A stretch of DNA of 64,000 nucleotides from Paragordius varius (Eukaryota; Nematomorpha). The notes under the pieces are model-generated. The model was not told the origin of the DNA and made no database searches. It worked only from the letters and a program-made list of their open reading frames with translations. The translations under genes and the position numbers were made by a program. The stretch spans positions 12,896,001 through 12,960,000 of the forward strand of contig OZ176052.1 in assembly GCA_964247055.1 (NCBI GenBank). Direction: 5' to 3'. Of this stretch, positions 51,407-63,640 are shown in pieces (position 1 is the first letter of the stretch; each line of letters opens with the position of its first letter).

Positions 51407-54400
51407 TACGACTACATCAAAATATAGAGATAGTTTGACAAACTCTTTCATATCCGATTTTTACAACGATACTTTAAAAATTAATGTGTTAAACTAGTCG
51501 CATTACTCAAATTAAACTTTGTCCTTAAAAATCGGATATTGGTCACCGGTGAACAAAATTATTTTTTATATATTCTCTTAGCAAGACTACATCAAAATAT
51601 AGAGATAGCTTGACAAACTCTTTCATATCCGATTTTTACAACGATACTTTAAAAATTAATGTATAAAACTAGTCGCATCAATACTCAAGTTAAACTTTGT
51701 ACTTAAAAATCGAATATTGGTCACCGGTGAACAAAATTATTTTTTATACATTCTCTTAGTGAGACTACATCAAAATATAGAGATAGTTTGACAAACTCTT
51801 TCATATCCGATTTTTACAACGATACTTTAAAAATTAATGTGTTAAACTAGTCGCATCAATACTCAAATTAAACTTTGTCCTTAAAAATCGGATATTGGTC
51901 ACCGGTAAACAAAATTATTTTTTATATATTCTCTTAGCAAGACTACATCAAAATATAGAGATAGTTTGACAAACTCTTTCATATCCGATTTTTACAACGA
52001 TCCTTTAAAAATTAATGTATTAAACTAGTCGCATCAATACTCAAGTTAAACTTTGTCCTTAAAAATCGGATATTGGTCACCGGTGAACAAAATAATTTTT
52101 TATACATTCTCTTAGTAAGACTACATCAAATAGTAGAGATAGTTTGACAAACTCTTTCATATCCGATTTTTACAACGATACTTTAAAAATTAATGTATTA
52201 AACTAGTCGCATCAATACTCAAGTTAAACTTTATCATTAAAAATCGGATATTGGTCACCGGTGAACAAAATTATTTTTTATACATTCTCTTAGCAAGACT
52301 ACATCAAAATATGGAGATAGTTTGACAAACTCTTTCATATCCGATTTTTACAACGATACTTTATAAATTAATGTATAAAACTAGTCGCATCAATACTCAA
52401 ATTAAACTTTGTCCTTAAAAATCGGATATTGGTCACCGGTGAACAAAATTATTTTTTATATATTCTGTTAGCAAGACTACATCAAAATATAGAGATAGTT
52501 TGACAAACTCTTTCATATCCGATTTTTACAACGATCCTTTAAAAATTAATGTATTAAACTAGTCGCATCAATACTCAAGTTAAATTTTGTCCTTAAAAAT
52601 CGGATATTGGTCACCGGTGAACAAAATTATTTTTTATACATTCTCTTAGTAAGACTACATCAAAATATAGAGATAGTTTGACAAACTCTTTCATATCCGA
52701 TTTTTACAACGATACTTTAAAAATTAATGTGTTAAACTAGTCGCATCAATACTCAAATTAAACTTTGTCCTTAAAAATCGGATATTGGTCACCGGTGAAC
52801 AAAATTATTTTTTATATATTCTCTTAGCAAGACTACATCAAAATATAGAGATAGTTTGACAAACTCTTTCATATCCGATTTTTACAACGATACTTTAAAA
52901 ATTAATGTATAAAACTAGTCGCATCAATACTCAAGTTAAACTTTGTACTTAAAAATCGAATATTGGTCACCGGTGAACACAATTATTCTTTATACATTCT
53001 CTTAGTGAGACTACATCAAAATATAGAGATAGTTTGACAAACTCTTTCATATCCGATTTTTACAACGATACTTTAAAAATTAATGTGTTAAACTAGTCGC
53101 ATCAATACTCAAATTAAACTTTGTCCTTAAAAATCGGATATTGGTCACCGGTAAACAAAATTTTTTTTTATATATTCTCTTAGCAAGACTTCATCAAAAT
53201 ATAGAGATAGTTTGACAAACTCTTTCATATCCGATTTTTACAACGATACTTTAAAAATTAATGTATTAAAATAGTCGCATCAATACTCAAGTTAAACTTT
53301 GTCCTTAAAAATCGGATATTGGTCACCGGTGAACAAAATTATTTTTTATACATTCTCTTAGCAAGACTACATCAAAATATAGAGATAGTTTGACAAACTC
53401 TTTCATATCCGATTTTTACAACGATACTTTAAAAATTAATGTATAAAACTAGTCGTATCAATAAATCGCATCAATACTCAAGTTAAACTTTGTCCTTAAA
53501 AATCGGATATTGGTCACCGGTGAACAAAATTATTTTTTATATATTCTCTTAGCAAGACTACATCAAAATATAGAGATAGTTTGACAAACTCTTTCATATC
53601 CGATTTTTACAACGATACTTTAAAAATTAATGTATAAAACTAGTCGCATCAATACTCAAGTTAAACTTTGTCCTTAAAAATCGAATATTGGTCACCGGTG
53701 AACAAAATTATTTTTTATACATTCTCTTAGTGAGACTACATCAAAATATGGAGATAGTTTGACAAACTCTTTCATATCCGATTTTTACAACGATACTTTA
53801 AAAATTAATGTATTAAACTAGTCGCATCAATACTCAAGTTAAACTTTGTCCTTAAAAATCGGATATTGGTCACCGGTGAACAAAATAATTTTTTATACAT
53901 TCTCTTAGTAAGACTACATCAAATAGTAGAGATAGTTTGACAAACTCTTTCATATCCGATTTTTACAACGATACTTTAAAAATTAATGTATTAAACTAGT
54001 CGTATCAATAAGTTAAACTTTGTCCTTAAAAATCGGATATCGGTCACCGGTGAACAAAATAATTTTTTATACATTCTCTTAGTAAGACTACACCAAAATA
54101 TAGAGATAGTTTGACAAACTCTTTCATATCCGATTTTTACAACGATACTTTAAAAATTCTGGTATTAAACCAGTCGCATCAATACTCAAGTTAAACTTTG
54201 TCCTTAAAAATCGGATATTCGTCACCGGTGAACAAAATAATTTTTTATACATTCTCTTAGTAAGACTACATAAAATATAGAGATAGTTTGACAAACTCTT
54301 TCATATCCGATTTTTACAACGATACTTTAAAAATAAATGTATTAAACTAGTCGCATCAATACTCAAGTTAAACTTTGTCCTTAAAAATCGGATATTGGTC

Positions 54401-54516
54401 ACCGGTGAACAAAATAATTTTTTATACATTCTCTTAGTAAGACTACATCAAAATATAGAGATAGTTTGACAAACTCTTTCATATCCGATTTTTACAACGA
54501 TACTTTAAAAATTAAT
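51407..54516. repeat. 3,387-bp higher-order repeat, unit B
   Basis: Second unit, collinear with unit A throughout. It ends at 54,516: there unit A goes on as AATATATTAAAC while unit B switches to GTATAAAAC, the sequence found 1,610 bases earlier. The switch is therefore the junction of a later tandem duplication of the last nine monomers. Confidence 0.9.
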
Positions 54517-56126
54517 GTATAAAACTAGTCGCATCAATACTCAAGTTAAACTTTGTACTTAAAAATCGAATATTGGTCACCGGTGAACACAATTATTCTT
54601 TATACATTCTCTTAGTGAGACTACATCAAAATATAGAGATAGTTTGACAAACTCTTTCATATCCGATTTTTACAACGATACTTTAAAAATTAATGTGTTA
54701 AACTAGTCGCATCAATACTCAAATTAAACTTTGTCCTTAAAAATCGGATATTGGTCACCGGTAAACAAAATTTTTTTTTATATATTCTCTTAGCAAGACT
54801 TCATCAAAATATAGAGATAGTTTGACAAACTCTTTCATATCCGATTTTTACAACGATACTTTAAAAATTAATGTATTAAAATAGTCGCATCAATACTCAA
54901 GTTAAACTTTGTCCTTAAAAATCGGATATTGGTCACCGGTGAACAAAATTATTTTTTATACATTCTCTTAGCAAGACTACATCAAAATATAGAGATAGTT
55001 TGACAAACTCTTTCATATCCGATTTTTACAACGATACTTTAAAAATTAATGTATAAAACTAGTCGTATCAATAAATCGCATCAATACTCAAGTTAAACTT
55101 TGTCCTTAAAAATCGGATATTGGTCACCGGTGAACAAAATTATTTTTTATATATTCTCTTAGCAAGACTACATCAAAATATAGAGATAGTTTGACAAACT
55201 CTTTCATATCCGATTTTTACAACGATACTTTAAAAATTAATGTATAAAACTAGTCGCATCAATACTCAAGTTAAACTTTGTCCTTAAAAATCGAATATTG
55301 GTCACCGGTGAACAAAATTATTTTTTATACATTCTCTTAGTGAGACTACATCAAAATATGGAGATAGTTTGACAAACTCTTTCATATCCGATTTTTACAA
55401 CGATACTTTAAAAATTAATGTATTAAACTAGTCGCATCAATACTCAAGTTAAACTTTGTCCTTAAAAATCGGATATTGGTCACCGGTGAACAAAATAATT
55501 TTTTATACATTCTCTTAGTAAGACTACATCAAATAGTAGAGATAGTTTGACAAACTCTTTCATATCCGATTTTTACAACGATACTTTAAAAATTAATGTA
55601 TTAAACTAGTCGTATCAATAAGTTAAACTTTGTCCTTAAAAATCGGATATCGGTCACCGGTGAACAAAATAATTTTTTATACATTCTCTTAGTAAGACTA
55701 CACCAAAATATAGAGATAGTTTGACAAACTCTTTCATATCCGATTTTTACAACGATACTTTAAAAATTCTGGTATTAAACCAGTCGCATCAATACTCAAG
55801 TTAAACTTTGTCCTTAAAAATCGGATATTCGTCACCGGTGAACAAAATAATTTTTTATACATTCTCTTAGTAAGACTACATAAAATATAGAGATAGTTTG
55901 ACAAACTCTTTCATATCCGATTTTTACAACGATACTTTAAAAATAAATGTATTAAACTAGTCGCATCAATACTCAAGTTAAACTTTGTCCTTAAAAATCG
56001 GATATTGGTCACCGGTGAACAAAATAATTTTTTATACATTCTCTTAGTAAGACTACATCAAAATATAGAGATAGTTTGACAAACTCTTTCATATCCGATT
56101 TTTACAACGATACTTTAAAAATTAAT
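54517..56126. repeat. Nested 1,610-bp tandem copy of 52,907-54,516 (unit C)
   Basis: Repeats the second half of unit B exactly in order: CGGTGAACAC (52,971 and 54,581), AAAATTTTTTTTTTATATATTC with CTTCATC, the 13-bp insertion, ATATGGAG, AAATAGTAGAG, CAATAAGTT (cgtatc at 54,001 and 55,611) and TCTGGTATTAAACC (54,158 and 55,768). At 56,127 the sequence resumes AATATATTAAAC as in unit A after 51,129 (offset 4,997 = 3,387 + 1,610). A simple duplication inside an older unit predicts this. Confidence 0.9.
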
Positions 56127-57534
56127 ATATTAAACTAGTCGCATCAATACTCAAGTTAAACTTTATCATTAAAAATCGGATATTGGTCACCGGTGAACAA
56201 AATTATTTTTTATACATTCTCTTAGCAAGACTACATCAAAATATGGAGATAGTTTGACAAACTCTTCATATCCGATTTTTACAACGATACTTTATAAATT
56301 AATGTATAAAACTAGTCGCATCAATACTCAAATTAAACTTTGTCCTTAAAAATCGGATATTGCTCACCGGTGAACAAAATTATTTTTTATATATTCTGTT
56401 AGCAAAACTACATCAAAATATAGAGATAGTTTGACAAACTCTTTCATATCCGATTTTTACAACGATACTTTATAAATTAATGTATAAAACTAGTCGCATC
56501 AATACTCAAATTAAACTTTGTCCTTAAAAATCGGATATTGGTCACCGGTGAACAAAATTATTTTTTATATATTCTGTTAGCAAGACTACATCAAAATATA
56601 GAGATAGTTTGACAAACTCTTTCATATCCGATTTTTACAACGATCCTTTAAAAATTAATGTATTAAACTAGTCGCATCAATACTCAAGTTAAATTTTGTC
56701 CTTAAAAATCGGATATTGGTCACCGGTGAACAAAATTATTTTTTATACATTCTCTTAGTAAGACTACATCAAAATATAGAGATAGTTTGACAAACTCTTT
56801 CATATCCGATTTTTACAACGATACTTTAAAAATTCTGGTATTAAACCAGTCGCATCAATACTCAAGTTAAACTTTGTCCTTAAAAATCGGATATTCGTCA
56901 CCGGTGAACAAAATAATTTTTTATACATTCTCTTAGTAAGACTACATAAAATATAGAGATAGTTTGACAAACTCTTTCATATCCGATTTTTACAACGATA
57001 CTTTAAAAATAAATGTATTAAACTAGTCGCATCAATACTCAAGTTAAACTTTGTCCTTAAAAATCGGATATTGGTCACCGGTGAACAAAATAATTTTTTA
57101 TACATTCTCTTAGTAAGACTACATCAAAATATAGAGATAGTTTGACAAACTCTTTCATATCCGATTTTTACAACGATACTTTAAAAATTAATATATTAAA
57201 CTAGTCGCATCAATACTCAAGTTAAACTTTATCATTAAAAATCGGATATTGGTCACCGGTGAACAAAATTATTTTTTATACATTCTCTTAGCAAGACTAC
57301 ATCAAAATATGGAGATAGTTTGACAAACTCTTCATATCCGATTTTTACAACGATACTTTATAAATTAATGTATAAAACTAGTCGCATCAATACTCAAATT
57401 AAACTTTGTCCTTAAAAATCGGATATTGCTCACCGGTGAACAAAATTATTTTTTATATATTCTGTTAGCAAAACTACATCAAAATATAGAGATAGTTTGA
57501 CAAACTCTTTCATATCCGATTTTTACAACGATCC
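55699..57534. repeat. 1,066-bp repeat (six monomers), two copies
   Basis: About 770 bases at 55,699-56,468 recur at 56,765-57,534. Markers are TCTGGTATTAAACC (55,768 and 56,834), ACATAAAATATAG, AAAATAAATGTATT, the one-base-short CTCTTCATATCC (56,256 and 57,322 at the preceding GACAAAC) and ATTGCTCACCGG. It starts inside unit C, so it postdates or accompanied the 1,610-bp event. Confidence 0.85.
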
Positions 57535-60500
57535 TTTAAAAATTAATGTATTAAACTAGTCGCATCAATACTCAAGTTAAATTTTGTCCTTAAAAATCGG
57601 ATATTGGTCACCGGTGAACAAAATTATTTTTTATACATTCTCTTAGTACGACTACATCAAAATATAGAGATAGTTTGACAAACTCTTTCATATCCGATTT
57701 TTACAACGATACTTTAAAAATTAATGTGTTAAACTAGTCGCATTACTCAAATTAAACTTTGTCCTTAAAAATCGGATATTGGTCACCGGTGAACAAAATT
57801 ATTTTTTATATATTCTCTTAGCAAGACTACATCAAAATATAGAGATAGTTTGACAAACTCTTTCATATCCGATTTTTACAACGATACTTTAAAAATTAAT
57901 GTATAAAACTAGTCGCATCAATACTCAAGTTAAACTTTGTACTTAAAAATCGAATATTGGTCACCGGTGAACAAAATTATTTTTTATACATTCTCTTAGT
58001 GAGACTACATCAAAATATAGAGATAGTTTGACAAACTCTTTCATATCCGATTTTTACAACGATACTTTAAAAATTAATGTGTTAAACTAGTCGCATCAAT
58101 ACTCAAATTAAACTTTGTCCTTAAAAATCGGATATTGGTCACCGGTAAACAAAATTATTTTTTATATATTCTCTTAGCAAGACTACATCAAAATATAGAG
58201 ATAGTTTGACAAACTCTTTCATATCCGATTTTTACAACGATACTTTAAAAATTAATCTATTAAAATAGTCGCATCAATACTCAAGTTAAACTTTGTCCTT
58301 AAAAATCGGATATTGGTCACCGGTGAACAAAATTATTTTTTAGACATTCTCTTAGCAAGACTACATCAAAATATAGAGATAGTTTGACAAACTCTTTCAT
58401 ATCCGAATACTTGAAAAATTAATGTATAAAACTAGTCGTATCAATAAATCGCATCAATACTCAAGTTAAACTTTGTCCTTAAAAATCGGATATTGGTCAC
58501 CGGTGAACAAAATAATTTTTTATACATTCTCTTAGTAAGACTACATCAAAATATAGAGATAGTTTGAACTCTTTCATATCCGATTTTTACAACGATACTT
58601 TAAAAATTAATATATTAAACTAGTCGCATCAATACTCAAGTTAAACTTAATCATTGAAAATCGGATATTGGTCACCGGTGAACAAAATTATTTTTTATAC
58701 ATTCTCTTAGCAAGACTACATCAAAATATGGAGATAGTTTGACAAACTCTTTCATATCCGATTTTTACAACGATACTTTATAAATTAATGTATAAAACTA
58801 GTCGCATCAATACTCAAATTAAACTTTGTCCTTAAAAATGGGATATTGCTCACCGGTGAACAAAATTATTTTTTATATATTCTGTTAGCAAAACTACATC
58901 AAAATATAGAGATAGTTTGACAAACTCTTTCATATCCGATTTTTACAACGATCCTTTAAAAATTAATGTATTAAACTAGTCGCATCAATACTCAAGTTAA
59001 ATTTTGTCCTTAAAAATCGGATATTGGTCACCGGTGAACAAAATTATTTTTTATACATTCTCTTAGTACGACTACATCAAAATATAGAGATAGTTTGACA
59101 AACTCTTTCATATCCGATTTTTACAACGATACTTTAAAAATTAATGTGTTAAACTAGTCGCATTACTCAAATTAAACTTTGTCCTTAAAAATCGGATATT
59201 GGTCACCGGTGAACAAAATTATTTTTTATATATTCTCTTAGCAAGACTACATAAAAATATAGAGATAGTTTGACAAATTCTTTCATATCCGATTTTTACA
59301 ACGATACTTTAAAAATTAATGTATAAAACTAGTCGCATCAATACTCAAGTTAAACTTTGTACTTAAAAATCGAATATTGGTCACCGGTGAACAAAATTAT
59401 TTTTTATACATTCTCTTAGTGAGACTACATCAAAATATAGAGATAGTTTGACAAACTCTTTCATATCCGATTTTTACAACGATACTTTAAAAATTAATGT
59501 GTTAAACTAGTCGCATCAATACTCAAATTAAACTTTGTCCTTAAAAATCGGATATTGGTCACCGGTAAACAAAATTATTTTTTATATATTCTCTTAGCAA
59601 GACTACATCAAAATATAGAGATAGTTTGACAAACTCTTTCATATCCGATTTTTACAACGATACTTTAAAAATTAATCTATTAAAATAGTCGCATCAATAC
59701 TAAAGTTAAACTTTGTCCTTAAAAATCGGATATTGGTCACCGGTGAACAAAATTATTTTTTATACATTCTCTTAGCAAGACTACATCAAAATATAGAGAT
59801 AGTTTGACAAACTCTTTCATATCCGAATACTTGAAAAATTAATGTATAAAACTAGTCGTATCAATAAATCGCATCAATACTCAAGTTAAACTTTGTCCTT
59901 AAAAATCGGATATTGGTCACCGGTGAACAAAATAATTTTTTATACATTCTCTTAGTAAGACTACATCAAAATATAGAGATAGTTTGAACTCTTTCATATC
60001 CGATTTTTACAACGATACTTTAAAAATTAATGTATTAAACTAGTCGCATCAATACTCAAGTTAAACTTTATCCTTAAAAATCGGATATTGTTCACCGGTG
60101 AACAAAATTATTTTTAATACATTCTCTTAGCAAGACTACATCAAAATATGGAGATAGTTTGACAAACTCTTTCATATCCGATTTTTACCACGATACTTTA
60201 TAAATTAATGTATAAAACTAGTCGCATCAATACTCAAATTAAACTTTGTCCTTAAAAATCGGATATTGGTCACCGGTGAACAAAATTATTTTTTATATAT
60301 TCTGTTAGCAAGACTACATCAAAATATAGAGATAGTTTGACAAACTCTTTCATATCCGATTTTTACAACGATCCTTTAAAAATTAATGTATTAAACTAGT
60401 CGCATCAATACTCAAGTTAAATTTTGTCCTTAAAAATCGGATATTGGTCACCGGTGAACAAAATTATTTTTTATACATTCTCTTAGTAAGACTACATCAA

Positions 60501-61070
60501 AATATAGAGATAGTTTGACAAACTCTTTCATATCCGATTTTTACAACGATACTTTAAAAATTAATGTGTTAAACTAGTCGCATCAATACTCAAATTAAAC
60601 TTTGTCCTTAAAAATCGGATATTGGTCACCGGTGAACAAAATTATTTTTTATATATTCTCTTAGCAAGACTACATCAAAATATAGAGATAGTTTGACAAA
60701 CTCTTTCATATCCGATTTTTACAACGATACTTTAAAAATTAATGTATAAAACTAGTCGCATCAATACTCAAGTTAAACTTTGTACTTAAAAATCGAATAT
60801 TGGTCACCGGTGAACAAAATTATTTTTTATACATTCTCTTAGTGAGACTACATCAAAATATAGAGATATTTTGACAAACTCTTTCATATCCGATTTTTAC
60901 AACGATACTTTAAAAATTAATGTGTTAAACTAGTCGCTTCAATACTCAAATTAAACTTTGTCCTTAAAAATCGGATATTGGTCACCGGTAAACAAAATTA
61001 TTTTTTATATATTCTCTTAGCAAGACTACATCAAAATATAGAGATAGTTTGACAAACGCTTTCATATCCG
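57070..61070. repeat. 1,420-bp (eight-monomer) tandem, two full and one partial copy
   Basis: Copies run about 57,070-58,490, 58,490-59,910 and 59,910-61,070. Anchors are CTGTTAGCAA (57,461; 58,881; 60,301), GCATTACTC (57,741 and 59,161, full-length GCATCAATACTC in the third) and ATCCGAATACTTG, a monomer that has lost about ten bases (58,401 and 59,821). The third copy lacks the two private deletions, so it is the older form or a different source. Confidence 0.85.
60090..60103. other. Extended 14-bp palindrome GTTCACCGGTGAAC
   Basis: A single base change (GGTCACC to GTTCACC) in this monomer extends the usual 10-bp palindrome to a perfect 14-bp one. I noticed it only here. It is probably a chance mutation. 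Confidence 0.6.
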
Positions 61071-61609
61071 ATTTTTACAACGATACTTTAAAAATTAATG
61101 TATAAAACTAGTCGTATCAATAAATCGCATCAATACTCAAGTTAAACTTTGTCCTTAAAAATCGGATATTGGTCACCGGTGAACAAAATTATTTTTTATA
61201 CATTCTCTTAGTAAGACTACATCAAAATATAGAGATAGTTTGACAAACTCTTTCATATCCGATTTTTACAACGATACTTTAAAAATTAATGTGTTAAACT
61301 AGTCGCATCAATACTCAAATTAAAATTTGTCCTTAAAAATCGGATATTGGTCACCGGTGAACAAAATTATTTTTTATATATTCTCTTAGCAAGACTACAT
61401 CAAAATATAGAGATAGTTTGACAAACTCTTTCATATCCGATTTTTACAACGATACTTTAAAAATTAATGTATAAAACTAGTCGCATCAATACTCAAGTTA
61501 AACTTTGTCCTTAAAAATCGAATATTGGTCACCGGTGAACAAAATTATTTTTTATACATTCTCTTAGTGAGACTACATCAAAATATGGAGATAGTTTGAC
61601 AAACTCTTT

Positions 61610-62130
61610 CATATCCGATTTTTACAACGATACTTTAAAAATTAATGTATTAAACTAGTCGTATCAATAAGTCGCATCAATACTCAAGTTAAACTTTGTC
61701 CTTAAAAATCGGATATCGGTCACCGGTGAACAAAATTATTTTTTATACATTCTCTTAGCAAGACTATATCAAAATATGGAGATAGTTTGACAAACTCTTT
61801 CATATCCGATTTTTACAACGATACTTTATAAATTAATGTATAAAACTAGTCGCATCAATACTCAAATTAAACTTTGTCCTTAAAAATCGGATATTGGTCA
61901 CCGGTGAACAAAATTATTTTTTATATATTCTCTTAGCAAGACTACATCAAAATATAGAGATAGTTTGACAATCTCTTTCATATCCGATTTTTACAACGAT
62001 ACTTTAAAAAATTGATGTATTAAACTAGTCGCATCAATACTCAAGTTAAATTTTGTCCTTAAAAATCGGATATTGGTCACCGGTGAACAAAATTATTTTT
62101 TATACATTCTCTTAGCAAGACTACATCAAA
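61610..62130. repeat. 920-bp repeat, copy 1
   Basis: Three monomers: GTCGTATCAATAAGTCGC (GTATCAATAA at 61,661 and 62,581), AGACTATATC with ATATGGAG and CTTTATAAATT, and GACAATCTC with AAAATTGATGTATT. All recur at +920. The offset exceeds five monomers by 30 bases because the intervening copies hold 13-bp insertions. Confidence 0.85.
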
Positions 62131-62149
62131 ATTTAGAGATAGTTTGACA

Positions 62150-63640
62150 AACTCTTTCATATCCGATTTTTACAACGATACTTTAAAAATTAATGTATAA
62201 AAGTAGTCGCATCAATAAATCGCATCAATACTCAAGTTAAACTTTGTCCTTAAAAATCGGATATTGGTCACCGGTGAACAAAATAATTTTTTATACATTC
62301 TCTTAGTAAGACTACATCAAAATATAGAGATAGTTTGACAAACTCTTTCATATCCGATTTTTACAACGATACTTTATATAAAACTAGTCGTATCAATAAA
62401 TCGCATCAATACTCAAGTTAAACTTTGTCCTTAAATATCGGATATTGGTCACCGGTGAACAAAATAATTTTTTATACATTCTCTTAGTAAGACTACATCA
62501 AAATATAGAGATAGTTTGGCAAACTCTTTCATATCCGATTTTTACAACGATACTTTTAAAATTAATGTATTAAACTAGTCGTATCAATAAGTCGCATCAA
62601 TACTCAAGTTAAACTTTGTCCTTAAAAATCGGATATCGGTCACCGGTGAACAAAATTATTTTTTATACATTCTCTTAGCAAGACTATATCAAAATATGGA
62701 GATAGTTTGACAAACTCTTTCATATCCGATTTTTACAACGATACTTTATAAATTAATGTATAAAACTAGTCGCATCAATACTCAAATTAAACTTTGTCCT
62801 TAAAAATCGGATATTGGTCACCGGTGAACAAAATTATTTTTTATATATTCTCTTAGCAAGACTACATCAAAATATAGAGATAGTTTGACAATCTCTTTCA
62901 TATCCGATTTTTACAACGATACTTTAAAAAATTGATGTATTAAACTAGTCGCATCAATACTCAAGTTAAATTTTGTCCTTAAAAATCGGATATTGGTCAC
63001 CGGTGAACAAAATTATTTTTTATACATTCTCTTAGTAAGACTACATCAAAATATAGAGATAGTTTGGCAAACTCTTTCATATCCGATTTTTACAATGATA
63101 CTTTAAAAATTAATGTATAAAACTAGTCGCATCAATACTCAAGTTAAACTTTGTCCTTAAAAATCGAATATTGGTCACCGGTGAACAAAATAATTTTTTT
63201 ACATTCTCTTAGTAGGACTACATCAAAATATAGAGATAGTTTGACAAACTCTTTCATATCCGATTTTTACAACGATACTTTAAAAATTAATGTATAAAAG
63301 TTGTCGCATCAATAAATCGCATCAATACTCAAGTTAAACTTTGTCCTTAAAAATCGGATATTGGTCACCGGTGAACAAAATAATTTTTTATACATTCTCT
63401 TAGTAAGACTACATCAAAATATAGAGATAGTTTGACAAACTCTTTCATATCCGATTTTTACAACGATACTTTATATAAAACTTGTCGTATCAATAAATCG
63501 CATCAATACTCAAGTTAAACTTTGTCCTTAAATATCGGATATTGGTCACCGGTGAACAAAATAATTTTTTATACATTCTCTTAGTAAGACTACATCAAAA
63601 TATAGAGATAGTTTGGCAAACTCTTTCATCCGATTTTTAC
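62150..63640. repeat. 920-bp repeat copy 2 with linked 1,097-bp repeat
   Basis: 62,530-63,050 copies 61,610-62,130 at +920. Next, 62,150-62,540 is copied at 63,247-63,640 at +1,097 (ACTTTATATAAAAC at 62,371 and 63,468; TTAAATATCGG; AGT or TGTCGCATCAATAAATCGC). The 177-base difference between offsets equals one monomer gained between the two parts. Confidence 0.8.
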
